Shown: positions 8,896 to 17,816 of the stretch, piece after piece
Position numbering within the stretch: position 1 is the first letter of the stretch
How the letters are laid out: every line of letters begins with the position of its first letter
Origin: Parietichytrium sp. I65-24A
Taxonomy: Eukaryota > Sar > Bigyra > Thraustochytrida > Thraustochytriidae
Assembly (NCBI GenBank): GCA_012862575.1
Contig: BLSF01000147.1
Span: 1-28,751 of the forward strand
Reading direction: 5' to 3'
DNA: 28,751 nt
Translations under genes and position numbers: made by a program
The notes under the pieces: model-generated
Told to the model about the DNA's origin: nothing
Databases searched by the model: none
What the model saw: the letters and a program-made list of their open reading frames with translations, nothing else

Positions 8896-9800
8896 TAACG
8901 TCTGTTGGCATGGAATCTCGCGTCCCGATGTGGACAGCGCTTGCAACGGACCGAATGGCTGGCTGACTGACTCACTGACTGACTGAATGAATGAATGAAT
9001 GAATTGAACGAATAAAATTGATATTATCTAGAACCCCCAAGGTGTCACCAAAACCCCAGTTTTGCAAGAACAATCTTGCTAGCTAGCAGATCAGAAAAGA
9101 GTCAACAACTTGACTGTGAATTTCATGCATTTTCGTATGTCAATCAAACCAGACTATTTTTAACTAGTACTGAAATCAGAAATGCGAGTAACAAACAGGT
9201 CACCAGTGGTGACTTGTTGCATTTGTTGCTCACCACCCTTGTCCTGCCTCTATCTGGAACCCAGGAACCCACCGCGAGACATGCGGAAGTCGGGCTCCCC
9301 TCTGCCACTAGTCCACACACAGTACCCAATACATCTTTTGTACCCCTATCAATTTAAGCACCTAATGACTAGTCTCCGCACAACTATCCAACTATTGATA
9401 GAGTAATGCCATAATAAGACTATTGTCACTCACTAATAGAAATATTAGACATCTTTATGTCAACATTACAGAACTTAGTAATATCTCGCGATGCGGCAAT
9501 AGGTGTAATAGATAGATGCATAGATGCATAGATGCATGGATTGGTAGTAGTAAGATGTAGTAAGTACTGTGGTACTGAGTACCGGGTACAGGGTACACAG
9601 AGAGACAGAAAATGATAGAAAGCAGAAAGAGACAGAGATAGTAGAGATGGATACGTCAATGGATTCGGAGATAGACAGATAGACAGATAGACAGATAGAG
9701 AGCGACGAGACGAGACGAGACCAGACAAGAGGCAGTCAAAAGGAATATAGTTGAATAGTTGAACAGTGGAGTTGGACAGCGCGAGTATCAATAAAGCACC
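8896..9800. other. Spacer with microsatellites and a near-perfect palindrome upstream of enoyl-CoA hydratase
   Basis: I see no gene on the plus strand between the transporter and the hydratase. The spacer holds the (GAAT)n run (8985-9004) and a 25-bp near-palindrome at 9194-9218: AACAGGTCACCA and TGGTGACTTGTT around a single G, with one G-T mismatch. It also holds a GATGCATA tandem run (about 9510-9538), a GGGTACAGGGTACA repeat (about 9583-9597), and GATAGACA repeats (9669-9698) that run into the hydratase leader. AATAAAGCACC stands immediately before the hydratase ATG. Confidence 0.5.
9011..9016 (+). terminator. Polyadenylation signal AATAAA after the amino-acid transporter
   Basis: AATAAA lies 116 nt after the TAG stop at 8893-8895, just behind a (GAAT)n run at 8985-9004. 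It is the first canonical signal downstream of the transporter. Confidence 0.45.
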
Positions 9801-10658
9801 ATGTTCGCAGTCCGTTCGAGCGTATTGGCGGCGAGCCGCGCGCCAAAGGTCTCTTTCCTGCGGCACATGAGCAGCAGCTTCGGCAGCTACGAGAACATCA
9901 TCGTGGAGAAGAAGGAGGGCAGGGTCGCGCTGGTGCAGCTGAACCGCCCGAAGGCTCTCAACGCACTGTGCACACCGCTTATTCACGACCTGAACGACGC
10001 CACCAGGAAGCTGGATTTGGACCCGGATGTCGGCGCAATTGTGATCACCGGGAGCGAGAAGGCGTTCGCGGCCGGCGCGGATATCAAGGAGATGGCACCC
10101 AAGGAGTACATCAGCGCATACACCATGAACATGTTCGCCGATTGGGCCGATCTCACCAAGATTCAGACGCCGACCATTGCCGCAGTGAACGGCTTTGCCC
10201 TTGGAGGCGGCTGCGAACTTGCCATGTTGTGCGACATCATCTTGGCCGGCGAAAAGGCCAAATTCGGACAGCCTGAGATCAAGCTTGGCACGATCCCGGG
10301 ATGCGGAGGAACGCAGCGTCTGATTCGCGCTGTGGGCAAGTCCAAGGCCATGGAGCTCATTCTCACCGGAAACATGATGTCTGCACAGGAGGCTGAGGCC
10401 AAAGGCCTGGTCGCGCGGATCTACCCAGCGGACAAGCTTGTCGACGAGGCTTTGGCTATGGCTCGCCAGATCGCTTCGTTCTCGAAACCTATCGTCCAGA
10501 TGTGCAAGGAGGCCGTGAACGCTTCTTACGAGATGACTCTGCAGGAAGGATGCAGATTTGAGCGCCGTATCTTCCACAGCACCTTCTCCACCGACGACCG
10601 TAGGGAGGGAATGAAGGCGTTCGTGGAGAAGCGCCCAGCAAACTTCACCCACAAATAA
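9801..10658 (+). CDS. Mitochondrial enoyl-CoA hydratase (crotonase, ECHS1 type)
   Basis: This enzyme hydrates trans-2-enoyl-CoA to L-3-hydroxyacyl-CoA in beta-oxidation and in branched-chain amino-acid breakdown. It is 285 residues long, like ECHS1 (about 290). The first about 27 residues are rich in Arg, Ser and Ala with no acids, which fits a mitochondrial targeting peptide. The crotonase fold follows: [10 protein letters not shown], the oxyanion-hole segments [12 protein letters not shown] and [12 protein letters not shown], and [18 protein letters not shown]. Both catalytic glutamates are present, Glu139 (in GGCEL) and Glu159 (in QPEIK), 20 residues apart as in rat ECHS1 (Glu144/Glu164). 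The C terminus [17 protein letters not shown] matches the family's usual end. It is convergent with the ankyrin gene. Confidence 0.95.
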   Translation: MFAVRSSVLAASRAPKVSFLRHMSSSFGSYENIIVEKKEGRVALVQLNRPKALNALCTPLIHDLNDATRKLDLDPDVGAIVITGSEKAFAAGADIKEMAPKEYISAYTMNMFADWADLTKIQTPTIAAVNGFALGGGCELAMLCDIILAGEKAKFGQPEIKLGTIPGCGGTQRLIRAVGKSKAMELILTGNMMSAQEAEAKGLVARIYPADKLVDEALAMARQIASFSKPIVQMCKEAVNASYEMTLQEGCRFERRIFHSTFSTDDRREGMKAFVEKRPANFTHK

Positions 10659-11029
10659 GTTAATTTTTTGTTAAAACAAAATTTGAATAGATCTTCCTTG
10701 TGATAGAGGCGTCGAGAGACGAGAGAGGAGGCGAATTGCCGTCGCATGGAAGAGCAAGTGGCGGAGAAAAGAAAGCGAGAAACAACACACGTGCATACAT
10801 ACATACAGTACATACACAAATACCAGCCAACAAAGTAAATGAACAATACCCCAACATTATTATTCCTGATACTCACGCTCTTCTTTAACGACAAACGTTC
10901 AGAACAGAATTCACTATCAGATTTCAATAAGAATATGTACACATGCACTCAACTTCTCGCAAAGAAGAAGGCACACAACTTTCCCAGGCAGAGTGCGGAC
11001 AGTTTCGTTTGGACGCCGAAAACTACTAG
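10659..11029. other. Convergent spacer between hydratase and ankyrin gene
   Basis: This 371-bp A/T-richer spacer lies between two stop codons. It contains a short CATACATACA run (about 10794-10806) and no credible gene on either strand. Apart from the shared 14-mer at its start I see no distinct feature. Confidence 0.5.
10673..10686 (+). other. 14-nt 3'-flank motif shared with the myosin-like gene
   Basis: AAAACAAAATTTGA starts 15 nt after the hydratase stop, and the same 14-mer occurs at 24644-24657, 25 nt after the myosin-like stop. Neither gene has an AATAAA close by, so it could be part of an alternative 3'-end signal. Two copies in A/T-rich flanks are weak evidence. Confidence 0.25.
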
Positions 11030-11881
11030 CTAGAGATAAGCGACGACTCCGTTCCATACATCTCTGGGCAGCGCCGTCTTCGCGACCAGGGCATCAGCAG
11101 GCGACCGGCACAGTGTACTCAATTTTTCCCACTGCAACGCAAGACGAAACTTATTTTGCACCTGCTCCAGTTGCCACGCCGCTGGCGACCCGTTAGCGGC
11201 GCGCGTAGCTATTGACATAAGCCTGCGACAGGCCGCGTCACTCCCGCCCTCCACGGCGCACGCACTAGTGACGGAAGGGTTCCGCTGCCTCGCGCCAAAC
11301 CTCGCCCCCGCCCCCGGCCCCGCCAATAATTCAAACTCCTCGGGCTCGCGGTCGTCTGATAACTCCAAGCCGTCGGCGCCGGAACCAGCGCGGAACGGCG
11401 ACGCGCCGGCGCAGAGCAAGACTGCCATGGCGGCGCAATGGCGGCGTGCCAAGGCGATTGCCAGGCTTTCGTCTAGCGCGAGCTGCAGGACGTCCGGGTC
11501 CAGCTCCCGAGCCGAGCAGGTCCTAGCGTAGCGCGTGAGCTCAAGTAGGCGAGCAGCACGCCCGTGCGCTGCGCCGCTGTGGAATGCAGTGTATCCGCGC
11601 AGGTCCTTGTGCATCACGTTCGAACCGAAACGGAGCAAAAGCTTGAGCATGCGCTCATCGTCGTTCTCCACAGCCAACTGCACCATACTCCGCTTACTTC
11701 GGTCGCGGCTCTCCGGCGCCAAGTGCGTAAGGGGACTGTGAGCATTGTGAGCATTGTGAGGGTTGTGAGGGTCGTGAGGATCGTGTCTCCGTTGCCGTCG
11801 TACGCCAGGAGTACGCCGACGGTTACCGCCTAGCCAGTAAGCGCTGACGCCATCTTGGAACTTTCCGCCTCTGGCGAGCAT
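11030..11881 (-). CDS. Ankyrin-repeat protein, function unknown
   Basis: From the ATG at 11881 the product is 283 residues. The frame stays open upstream to about 12232 but has no earlier ATG, so the upstream part is probably leader. The N-terminal third is basic and low-complexity, with a His/Asn/Asp/Pro repeat (HDPHDPHNPHNAHNAH). One clear ankyrin repeat follows (MVQLAVENDDERMLKLLLRF then GSNVMHKDLRGYTAFHSGA), and a weaker one later (ALARRHCAAMAVLLCAGASP). The C terminus ends with LPRDVWNGVVAYL, which resembles the first helix of an F-box or a SOCS-box tail but is too short to assign. Ankyrin repeats bind protein partners; no enzymatic domain is visible. A second possible start is the ATG at 11686, directly before the ankyrin part. 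Confidence 0.62.
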   Translation of the reverse strand: MLARGGKFQDGVSAYWLGGNRRRTPGVRRQRRHDPHDPHNPHNAHNAHSPLTHLAPESRDRSKRSMVQLAVENDDERMLKLLLRFGSNVMHKDLRGYTAFHSGAAHGRAARLLELTRYARTCSARELDPDVLQLALDESLAIALARRHCAAMAVLLCAGASPFRAGSGADGLELSDDREPEEFELLAGPGAGARFGARQRNPSVTSACAVEGGSDAACRRLMSIATRAANGSPAAWQLEQVQNKFRLALQWEKLSTLCRSPADALVAKTALPRDVWNGVVAYL

Positions 11882-13682
11882 GGCGATGACGATGACGATG
11901 GCAAGCAAGGTTCTGGACCGGCAATCTCGCCGAGAAGAGAGTTTTCCGCTGGCTTCTTTACCGCGTACCACGGACGGCGCTATGCTGGCTCTCTGGCGGA
12001 GGATGCTCTTCTCTTTTGCGTGCGGGGACTCTGTGCACAAACTGCGCGTACCTTTTTCTTCTTCAAGAGCAAGTCTGAAGAGAGGGACCGACTCTTTCTC
12101 TCTCTCTGTCCCACCGAGAACTGTTAATGTTTGCTCTATAGAGTCGGTAGAAGTGCTTTTCTGTCCGCGCGGATATAGTGGGATTTGGCGATGCACAAAG
12201 TGATCCTCTTTGTTTTGGTTCGGAGAACTCACGACGTGGGAGTTATATATAGTGCCTAGTGGAGGTATAAACCTGGTCTGGTATCATTGATCGACTGAGT
12301 GTGAAAAGTCTTGTATACAATTCGGTAAGTGCTGGGAGGGTGTGGAACGAACCCGCGCGAGAGAGTGAAGCCTGGAGAAAACCAAACGCGGCGTCCATTA
12401 AGCGGAATAGGCTTGAATATAGGAGTTGGTACGAAGCTCTATATGAGACTATGCACGTGCGTAGCGAAGAGACCATGAGTCCACGAGACCACGTGCACGT
12501 GGGACTAATTCACTTTCACAAACTTTTCACATGTCAGTTCAGAATAATTCTGAACATAATTGAGAAGTTCAAAGTTTCATTGTTCCTTTTTAGGTTGGAG
12601 ATTGCACTTGCTGTACGGCCAGAACAAGATGCTATCCCATGCATGGTCCGAGCCAGATTACAATAAAGTTGTTTACATTTTGCAATTTACAATTTTTAGC
12701 AACTCAGCAGACATTGTGTACTAGGGCCTGACATATTATACCCTACTGAATTGTTGCTACTTGTACACTAATGATAAATATAGTTTGCCAGTTACTCCTT
12801 TCTATTAGTCAAAGTAGTAGTCGCCGCTGTCTTCCGTTCCGAGCTGACGATATCATGCTTAAAATAGCTAATAGATGACGTCATCTGCAACGGACAAGTG
12901 GTGCTTAAACCACGCCGGTAGAGGCTCCACGTCGCAAGTATTCTCCCTGGCCCGCAAACTTTAAACGCCTGGAATCGCTGGCAACAAATGCAACAATGTC
13001 GCACAACGAGCTTCAAGTCATCGCCAAGTCGAAAGGAACATAAAGCAACGCGACAAATATTGGAAAGAAGAATTACCACGACGACGACTGAATGAAAGGA
13101 TCCTCCATCTTCCATCTCATTGCCGATCGATATCGGCGGCTTTCTTCGCCTTCAAAGTCATTTGGTTCGCCCTTCGCCGCGCGACATTCGCGCCTGACTT
13201 TTCAACTCGTCCCTACAAGCGTCCTCAAAATAAAGAAACAAAGAAACGAAGAAGTTAAGAAAAAAAAGAAAGAAAGAAAGAAACAAGCAAGCAAGCAGCA
13301 TGGGCAGAGCTCCCCGGCGCTTCACCAACTAATTAGTTCAAACTTTTATCCATCCATCCATCCATCCATCAATCAATCTGTCAAACTGCAAATGCCGATG
13401 CCAAAACAACAACTAACTTGTGCAAACGCTCACGGCGACCGTGGCAGTTCCGGTGAACTCTGTACATAAACTCTGCAAACTTCATTAACCTTGGTAAACC
13501 TTGGTAAACCTTTGGTAAACAAACCTTCGTGAACTTTCGCAAACTTTGTAGGGCACTCATCTTGTTGGCCAAGCGCAGACACAGCGGAGCGCAGGCACGT
13601 CACAGTCAGGAAGCGGCGAAGAGACGACGAAGGAGACAGAGAGACAGATAGATACATACATAGATAGACAGACAGACAGAAG
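11882..13682. promoter_or_regulatory. Divergent intergenic region upstream of the ankyrin and MORN/EF-hand genes
   Basis: This 1.8-kb region separates two head-to-head starts. It holds a TATATATA box (12244-12251) that could serve the ankyrin gene with a long leader, and a double CACGTG palindrome (12489-12502, listed separately). It also has an A/G-rich tract with an AAAG run (about 13260-13283), a CATC run (13349-13377), a tandem AAACCTTGGT repeat (13487-13520), and a GACA/GATA microsatellite (13633-13681) ending one base before the MORN gene ATG. The 121-codon plus frame at 12301-12666 has no recognisable features. Confidence 0.45.
12489..12502. promoter_or_regulatory. Overlapping double G-box/E-box palindrome CCACGTGCACGTGG
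   Basis: The 14-mer is a perfect palindrome made of two CACGTG cores sharing bases. It is flanked at a distance by AGTCC (12478-12482) and GGACT (12502-12506), which extend the symmetry. CACGTG is the core site of bHLH and bZIP factors. It lies in the divergent region, about 600 bp from the ankyrin ATG and 1.2 kb from the MORN gene ATG, so its target is uncertain. Confidence 0.35.
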
Positions 13683-15123
13683 ATGGGCGAGGAGGGCGAA
13701 GTGGCCGTGTCGTACGCGTACCAGGAAGGGCACCGCGAAGTTGCGTCCTGGTGCAAACGCGCGGGCGTGGCGAAGGTGCAGTACGGGAACGGGGATAGCT
13801 TCGAAGGGTACTTTAATCATCGCAGGGAGAAGGAGGGCGAAGGCACGTACGTTTACGTTGGGGAGGATGGGCAGAAGAATGTGTACAGAGGCACGTGGAA
13901 GAGCTCTGTGCGGCACGGGTTCGGCGTGTTGAAGTATGCGAATGGGGACTGCTACGAGGGCATGTGGTAAGTTGGGGCTGTCGGTGGGGTTCGGTCGCGT
14001 CTTGAAAAAATCGTCATCAGACGACTGTCGGGTGGTGAAATCTGAGATGGAGCTTGTTTGTTCGTGTTTTTTGGCGGTCAGGAACGACGGGAAGCGCCAC
14101 GGACAGGGGACTTTTCGTTACGCGAACGGAGATGTTTTCAGTGGCGAATGGGTGAACGACGAAAAGCAAGGGCACGGCGCATATGTCTTCGCGAAGCCGG
14201 AGAGCCAGCTAGTGGGCATCTGGAAGGGCAACGAGATCGTTCGTGGCAAGTGGATCACCCCAGATATGACCAGTTATCACGGCGACTTCGCCGGCGGGAA
14301 ACCGATTCGCGCGGGGATCTTTTACCACCCCAATGGCCTAAAGCAGGAGGGGACCTATGTCGAGTCAAAGTCCGGGGAGGACGAGGACGCAGAAGAGGAC
14401 GGCGAGCCTGCGCAAAAGCCGCGTGCCTTTGCAGGAGGAAAAGTTTCGTTTTCCCAAGCGTCCACACGTGACCTTGTATTTAAATCGAGCAACGTCGCTG
14501 TGGTGGACGATGACGATTTTGTCATCAAAGCGAGGCCAAAGCCTCCTGCCGCAGCTGAGTCAAAAAGCGAGGAGAAGGAGTCTGACGCCGAACTTCCCGA
14601 AGTAGTCGTGGAGGAGAAGGACGCCATCCAATGCTTGTTCGAAGAGGTTGACACTGATCAAGATGGTGGCATCGGCCTCGACGAGCTCGTCGACTGCCTC
14701 TCGCAAGCCCAGGAAAATGAAAAGTTTTCCGCCTTGCTGAAAGCCGCCCCACAGCTCTCGAGCAAGGAGAAGCACACATTTTTTAAGGACGTGGACGCTG
14801 ATGGCAATGGCAAGCTGAACATGACCGAGTTTAGGGATTATTTCTACATGCTGAAATTGTTTAATTTCGTAGATGCCGATGAGAATGGTAAGGTTCGTCA
14901 TTCAGAGCTGAGGTCTGCATTGATTGAACACCCGGAGGCATTCCCTCCACACTTTGGAGAGGCCGGAACGTCTCGAATCGCTACTTCGGCGATGATGACT
15001 GCTGGAGACGTTGACAACGACAAACAGCTTAGCTTTCCTGAATTTGTGAAGATGATGCTGGCTGTTCAGGATGCCATGGATTCTTCACGGCAAGAGGACC
15101 TCGAAAACGAAGAGAAGGAGTAG
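13683..15123 (+). CDS. MORN-repeat and EF-hand calcium-binding protein, two exons
   Basis: The coding sequence is 13683-13966 joined to 14082-15123 and gives 441 residues. The N-terminal half consists of about seven MORN repeats, for example YANGDCYEGMW joined across the intron to NDGKRHGQGTFRYANGDVF; MORN repeats bind lipids or scaffold proteins at membranes. An acidic linker follows. The C-terminal part holds four EF-hand loops with full ligand patterns at residues 285-296 (DTDQDGGIGLDE), 333-344 (DADGNGKLNMTE), 359-370 (DADENGKVRHSE) and 404-415 (DVDNDKQLSFPE). It probably acts as a Ca2+-responsive membrane scaffold or sensor. The start directly follows a GACA microsatellite and has an AAGATGG context. 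An AATAAA lies at 15211-15216. It is convergent with the Na+/Ca2+ exchanger. Confidence 0.88.
13967..14081 (+). other. Spliceosomal intron in the MORN/EF-hand gene
   Basis: The donor is GTAAGT (13967-13972) and the acceptor is GGTCAG (ending 14081); the length is 115 nt. It splits a Trp codon after its second base. Splicing restores the MORN consensus YEGMW-NDGKRHGQG, whereas reading through would hit a TAA at 13968-13970. It is the only intron I can support in the window. Confidence 0.9.
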
Positions 15124-15210
15124 TGCATTCAGTCGCTCTTTCTGCTTTATCATTTTTTCCATTTCTTCTCTAAACAATAATGTTCTCGAAATTTACAGAA
15201 GTTTGATTTA

Positions 15211-15216
15211 AATAAA
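15211..15216 (+). terminator. Polyadenylation signal AATAAA after the MORN/EF-hand gene
   Basis: AATAAA sits 88 nt after the stop codon within TTTAAATAAAAAAAA. It lies in the 293-bp convergent spacer before the exchanger's stop at 15417. Confidence 0.55.
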
Positions 15217-15416
15217 AAAAAACATCTATTCTTGGAAAAGAGGACCTGGACTGATGAGGGGGAAAAGATATTGTCTTACCTGAGCTTGATTGTGCCAAGA
15301 ACCATCGTCGCAGCTAGCAAGTAGATCAGAAGCGAAGCATAGGTGGAAAATTATATTTGAGTCTTACTTGCGAATATTACAAAGTGAAGCGAGCATGTGC
15401 ATTGAGACACAGATCC

Positions 15417-17816
15417 TTACAAGCGCGGGTGAATGAGCAGCTCAAAAAGAATATAGAGCGCGTAGAAGACAATGAGGATGGCACCAACCCTCTTGCCAAG
15501 TTTCCATGAAAAGCACATCACCACAAGAAGCAAGCCAATCACCACGGCAAACAAGAAACCCATACTAATCCAGAGGTCGTCAGTTTCCACGTAGGAGGGC
15601 TCCTTGTAGACGATTGCAGATGCAATAAACCAAGGCAAGCCGAGGCCGAGCAGAATGTCAAACACGTTGGAGCCGATCGAGTTCGCGACGGCCATGTCGC
15701 CTTGGCCCTGACGTGCCACGATGATGGAACTGATGGCGTCTGGAACCGAGGTCCCTGCGGCGACGATAGTGAGACCCATCACTGTAGGCGAAATACCCAC
15801 AATACACCCGAACTTTACCGCGCAAAAGACGAGGAAGTGGGACAGGACTGCGATCCAAACAATGCACATGATGAACGACAACGAATATCCAATACGCCTG
15901 TTCTCCTCCTCTCCTTCCTTGTCCTCGCAAAAGAGGTCAAAGTTGCAGTCAGGAATGGTGAGTTTAAAGGCCAAGTTGAATGGAAAGCTGAAGATGTACC
16001 AGAGGCGTGCGGACCAAGTTGACTTCCACCCACAGAGTGCTCTCGTGACCAAAGATTTGGGCTCGTCGTCATCATTCTCTTCCATTGGCCAGATGAGAGG
16101 CTCCCAGTACGATCCCGGTCCGTCGTCAGATTCCTCGTCGCTGGATTGTGTCTGAGCTGCTGCAGAAGCTGCTGGAGCCGGAGCGGTGACGTTCACAACG
16201 CTCGGTGGAGAGCTGCTCGTCACACCGCCTTCGTTGCCAGCTGTCTGGTCGCTACCGGAACCGAGCTCGACGTCTACCAAGCCGCGCTTGCCGGATGCTG
16301 CGCCATTCTTGTCTCCACCACTCTCCTGTTGCTCGCCGAGTCTCGGAGTCCCATCCTCCGACTTTAGTTCGTCAGCCTTGACGGAGGCCGAATTAATAGT
16401 CTTCAGCTCGGGGCGAAATTTAGTAGAATTGCTATGCTTGAGCTGTCTCCAAGCGGCTCTATTCTTGCTCATCAGCATCGGGTTGCCATGGTGAAATGCA
16501 TTTCTTGCGCTTTCTGCCCGACTCGTCTTATTTGCAGCGCCAAACGCTGGATCAGAGTCGTGTCGCTCTAGCTGACGAACAGCTGCTGCGGCTTCCACCG
16601 CAGCAGTGGGCCGAGAGGTTTCGACCGTGTGTCGCACTGCCGGCTTGCGCGCTCCAGCGGGGGCAGATAGAATTTTCTCGGCTGCGGCGCGCACGTCAGA
16701 ACTGGATGTGGTCCTGAGCGATGGGGTGGGGTGGTGCTCTTGATCTGCGGTTGCAAACGCCGCGGGCTCAGCAGGCTTGTCCGTCAGCGAGAGTTCGACG
16801 CCGCTTTCCAGAATCTGAAAGCTCTTCTGATTTCCGGAAATCGCTTCCCCGGCAGTCTCTGGCGTAATATCCTCCATCGGAGTCGACGCACACTCGCTAT
16901 CCTTTCGTTTGAGCCCGAACTTGTTGTCCAACCAGTCGAAGAATCGCTGATTAAATACCATGAACGTGATGTAGAGCACGTACAAGATCAACATCACTAA
17001 CGCTTCGTACCAATGCACCTCATTGTCAAACACGACCCCGAGAAGAGTGGCGATGGACAGAACGTAGAATGACACATCGCGAAGAAGAGGTCGCCAATCT
17101 AGCGCGAGAGTTTGGCCCGCCAACAGCGCAGAGAGACCGATGATAACGAGTATGTTGAAGATTGCCGACCCAACAATGGTGCCGATGCCGACCGACTTTG
17201 GCGGGTTGGAGACAACGTTGTCGGCGAGGGAAACGAAAAGCTCAGGAGCGCTGGACCCGGCAGCCATGAACGTAGCACCCGCCACGTCGTCCGACAGCCC
17301 TAGCCCAGCAGAGATCTTTTCCAGAGAAGCAACGAAATAGTCATCACAGACGATTGCCAAACCGAGAAAAAGAAAGAGAAGAATAAAAATGTAAGCCCAG
17401 GCTCCGCCGTTGAGCTCCCAAGACGCGAGGCACTCCCCGTGACTCTGCCCTCCTGGAAGCAGCTCGGACACGCAGAGCTCCTCGTATGTACAACTTTCTT
17501 CCGACTTGGTCACGCACTGATCGTCATCATTCTCCTCTCCTTCCTCTGACGCTCTGCAGCATGTGCTTGGATAGTCCTCCGACTCGTAGCAAGCAGTGTC
17601 AGTTGGGCACAACTCCGGCGCGACGACCGAACAATTCCAGCCAGCGGTGGCAAGCACGCGGCCACGCTCCATCCCGTCATCACCAGATGCTCCTTGGAGT
17701 TCCTTATAAGTTGCCATACCCACCAGGGCGCTCGCAAGCACCGCGAAGCGCACTACAGTCGTCCTTTTCCTCCTTTGCGGAGCGCCCGTCGCTTTCTGCA
17801 TGCGTGGCGCCATCAT
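15417..17816 (-). CDS. K+-dependent Na+/Ca2+ exchanger (NCKX, SLC24 family)
   Basis: This 799-residue membrane antiporter expels Ca2+ in exchange for Na+ with K+ co-transport. It has a hydrophobic N-terminal segment (about 21-36, signal anchor or cleaved signal), then a Cys-rich acidic luminal/extracellular domain (about 60-130), then membrane helices. The alpha-1 repeat contains GSSAPE (187-192) and GSAIFNI; a long hydrophilic cytosolic loop (about 300-600) and the alpha-2 repeat follow, with GTSVPD (688-693) and GSNVFDI. Glu192 and Asp693 match the Ca2+-binding acids of NCKX2 (Glu188, Asp548). Asp720 in GSNVFD matches NCKX2 Asp575, the residue tied to K+ dependence; NCX proteins have Asn there. 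The 27-residue spacing between the two alpha-2 acids is the same as in NCKX2. The loop is rich in Ser, Glu and Ala and unlike known NCKX loops. Confidence 0.92.
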   Translation of the reverse strand: MMAPRMQKATGAPQRRKRTTVVRFAVLASALVGMATYKELQGASGDDGMERGRVLATAGWNCSVVAPELCPTDTACYESEDYPSTCCRASEEGEENDDDQCVTKSEESCTYEELCVSELLPGGQSHGECLASWELNGGAWAYIFILLFLFLGLAIVCDDYFVASLEKISAGLGLSDDVAGATFMAAGSSAPELFVSLADNVVSNPPKSVGIGTIVGSAIFNILVIIGLSALLAGQTLALDWRPLLRDVSFYVLSIATLLGVVFDNEVHWYEALVMLILYVLYITFMVFNQRFFDWLDNKFGLKRKDSECASTPMEDITPETAGEAISGNQKSFQILESGVELSLTDKPAEPAAFATADQEHHPTPSLRTTSSSDVRAAAEKILSAPAGARKPAVRHTVETSRPTAAVEAAAAVRQLERHDSDPAFGAANKTSRAESARNAFHHGNPMLMSKNRAAWRQLKHSNSTKFRPELKTINSASVKADELKSEDGTPRLGEQQESGGDKNGAASGKRGLVDVELGSGSDQTAGNEGGVTSSSPPSVVNVTAPAPAASAAAQTQSSDEESDDGPGSYWEPLIWPMEENDDDEPKSLVTRALCGWKSTWSARLWYIFSFPFNLAFKLTIPDCNFDLFCEDKEGEEENRRIGYSLSFIMCIVWIAVLSHFLVFCAVKFGCIVGISPTVMGLTIVAAGTSVPDAISSIIVARQGQGDMAVANSIGSNVFDILLGLGLPWFIASAIVYKEPSYVETDDLWISMGFLFAVVIGLLLVVMCFSWKLGKRVGAILIVFYALYILFELLIHPRL

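Noticed and set aside
9426-10652. 408-codon open frame on the minus strand across the enoyl-CoA hydratase gene
   Set aside because: It is the mirror of a well-recognised gene, lacks any family motif, and its end runs into microsatellite-coded low-complexity sequence.
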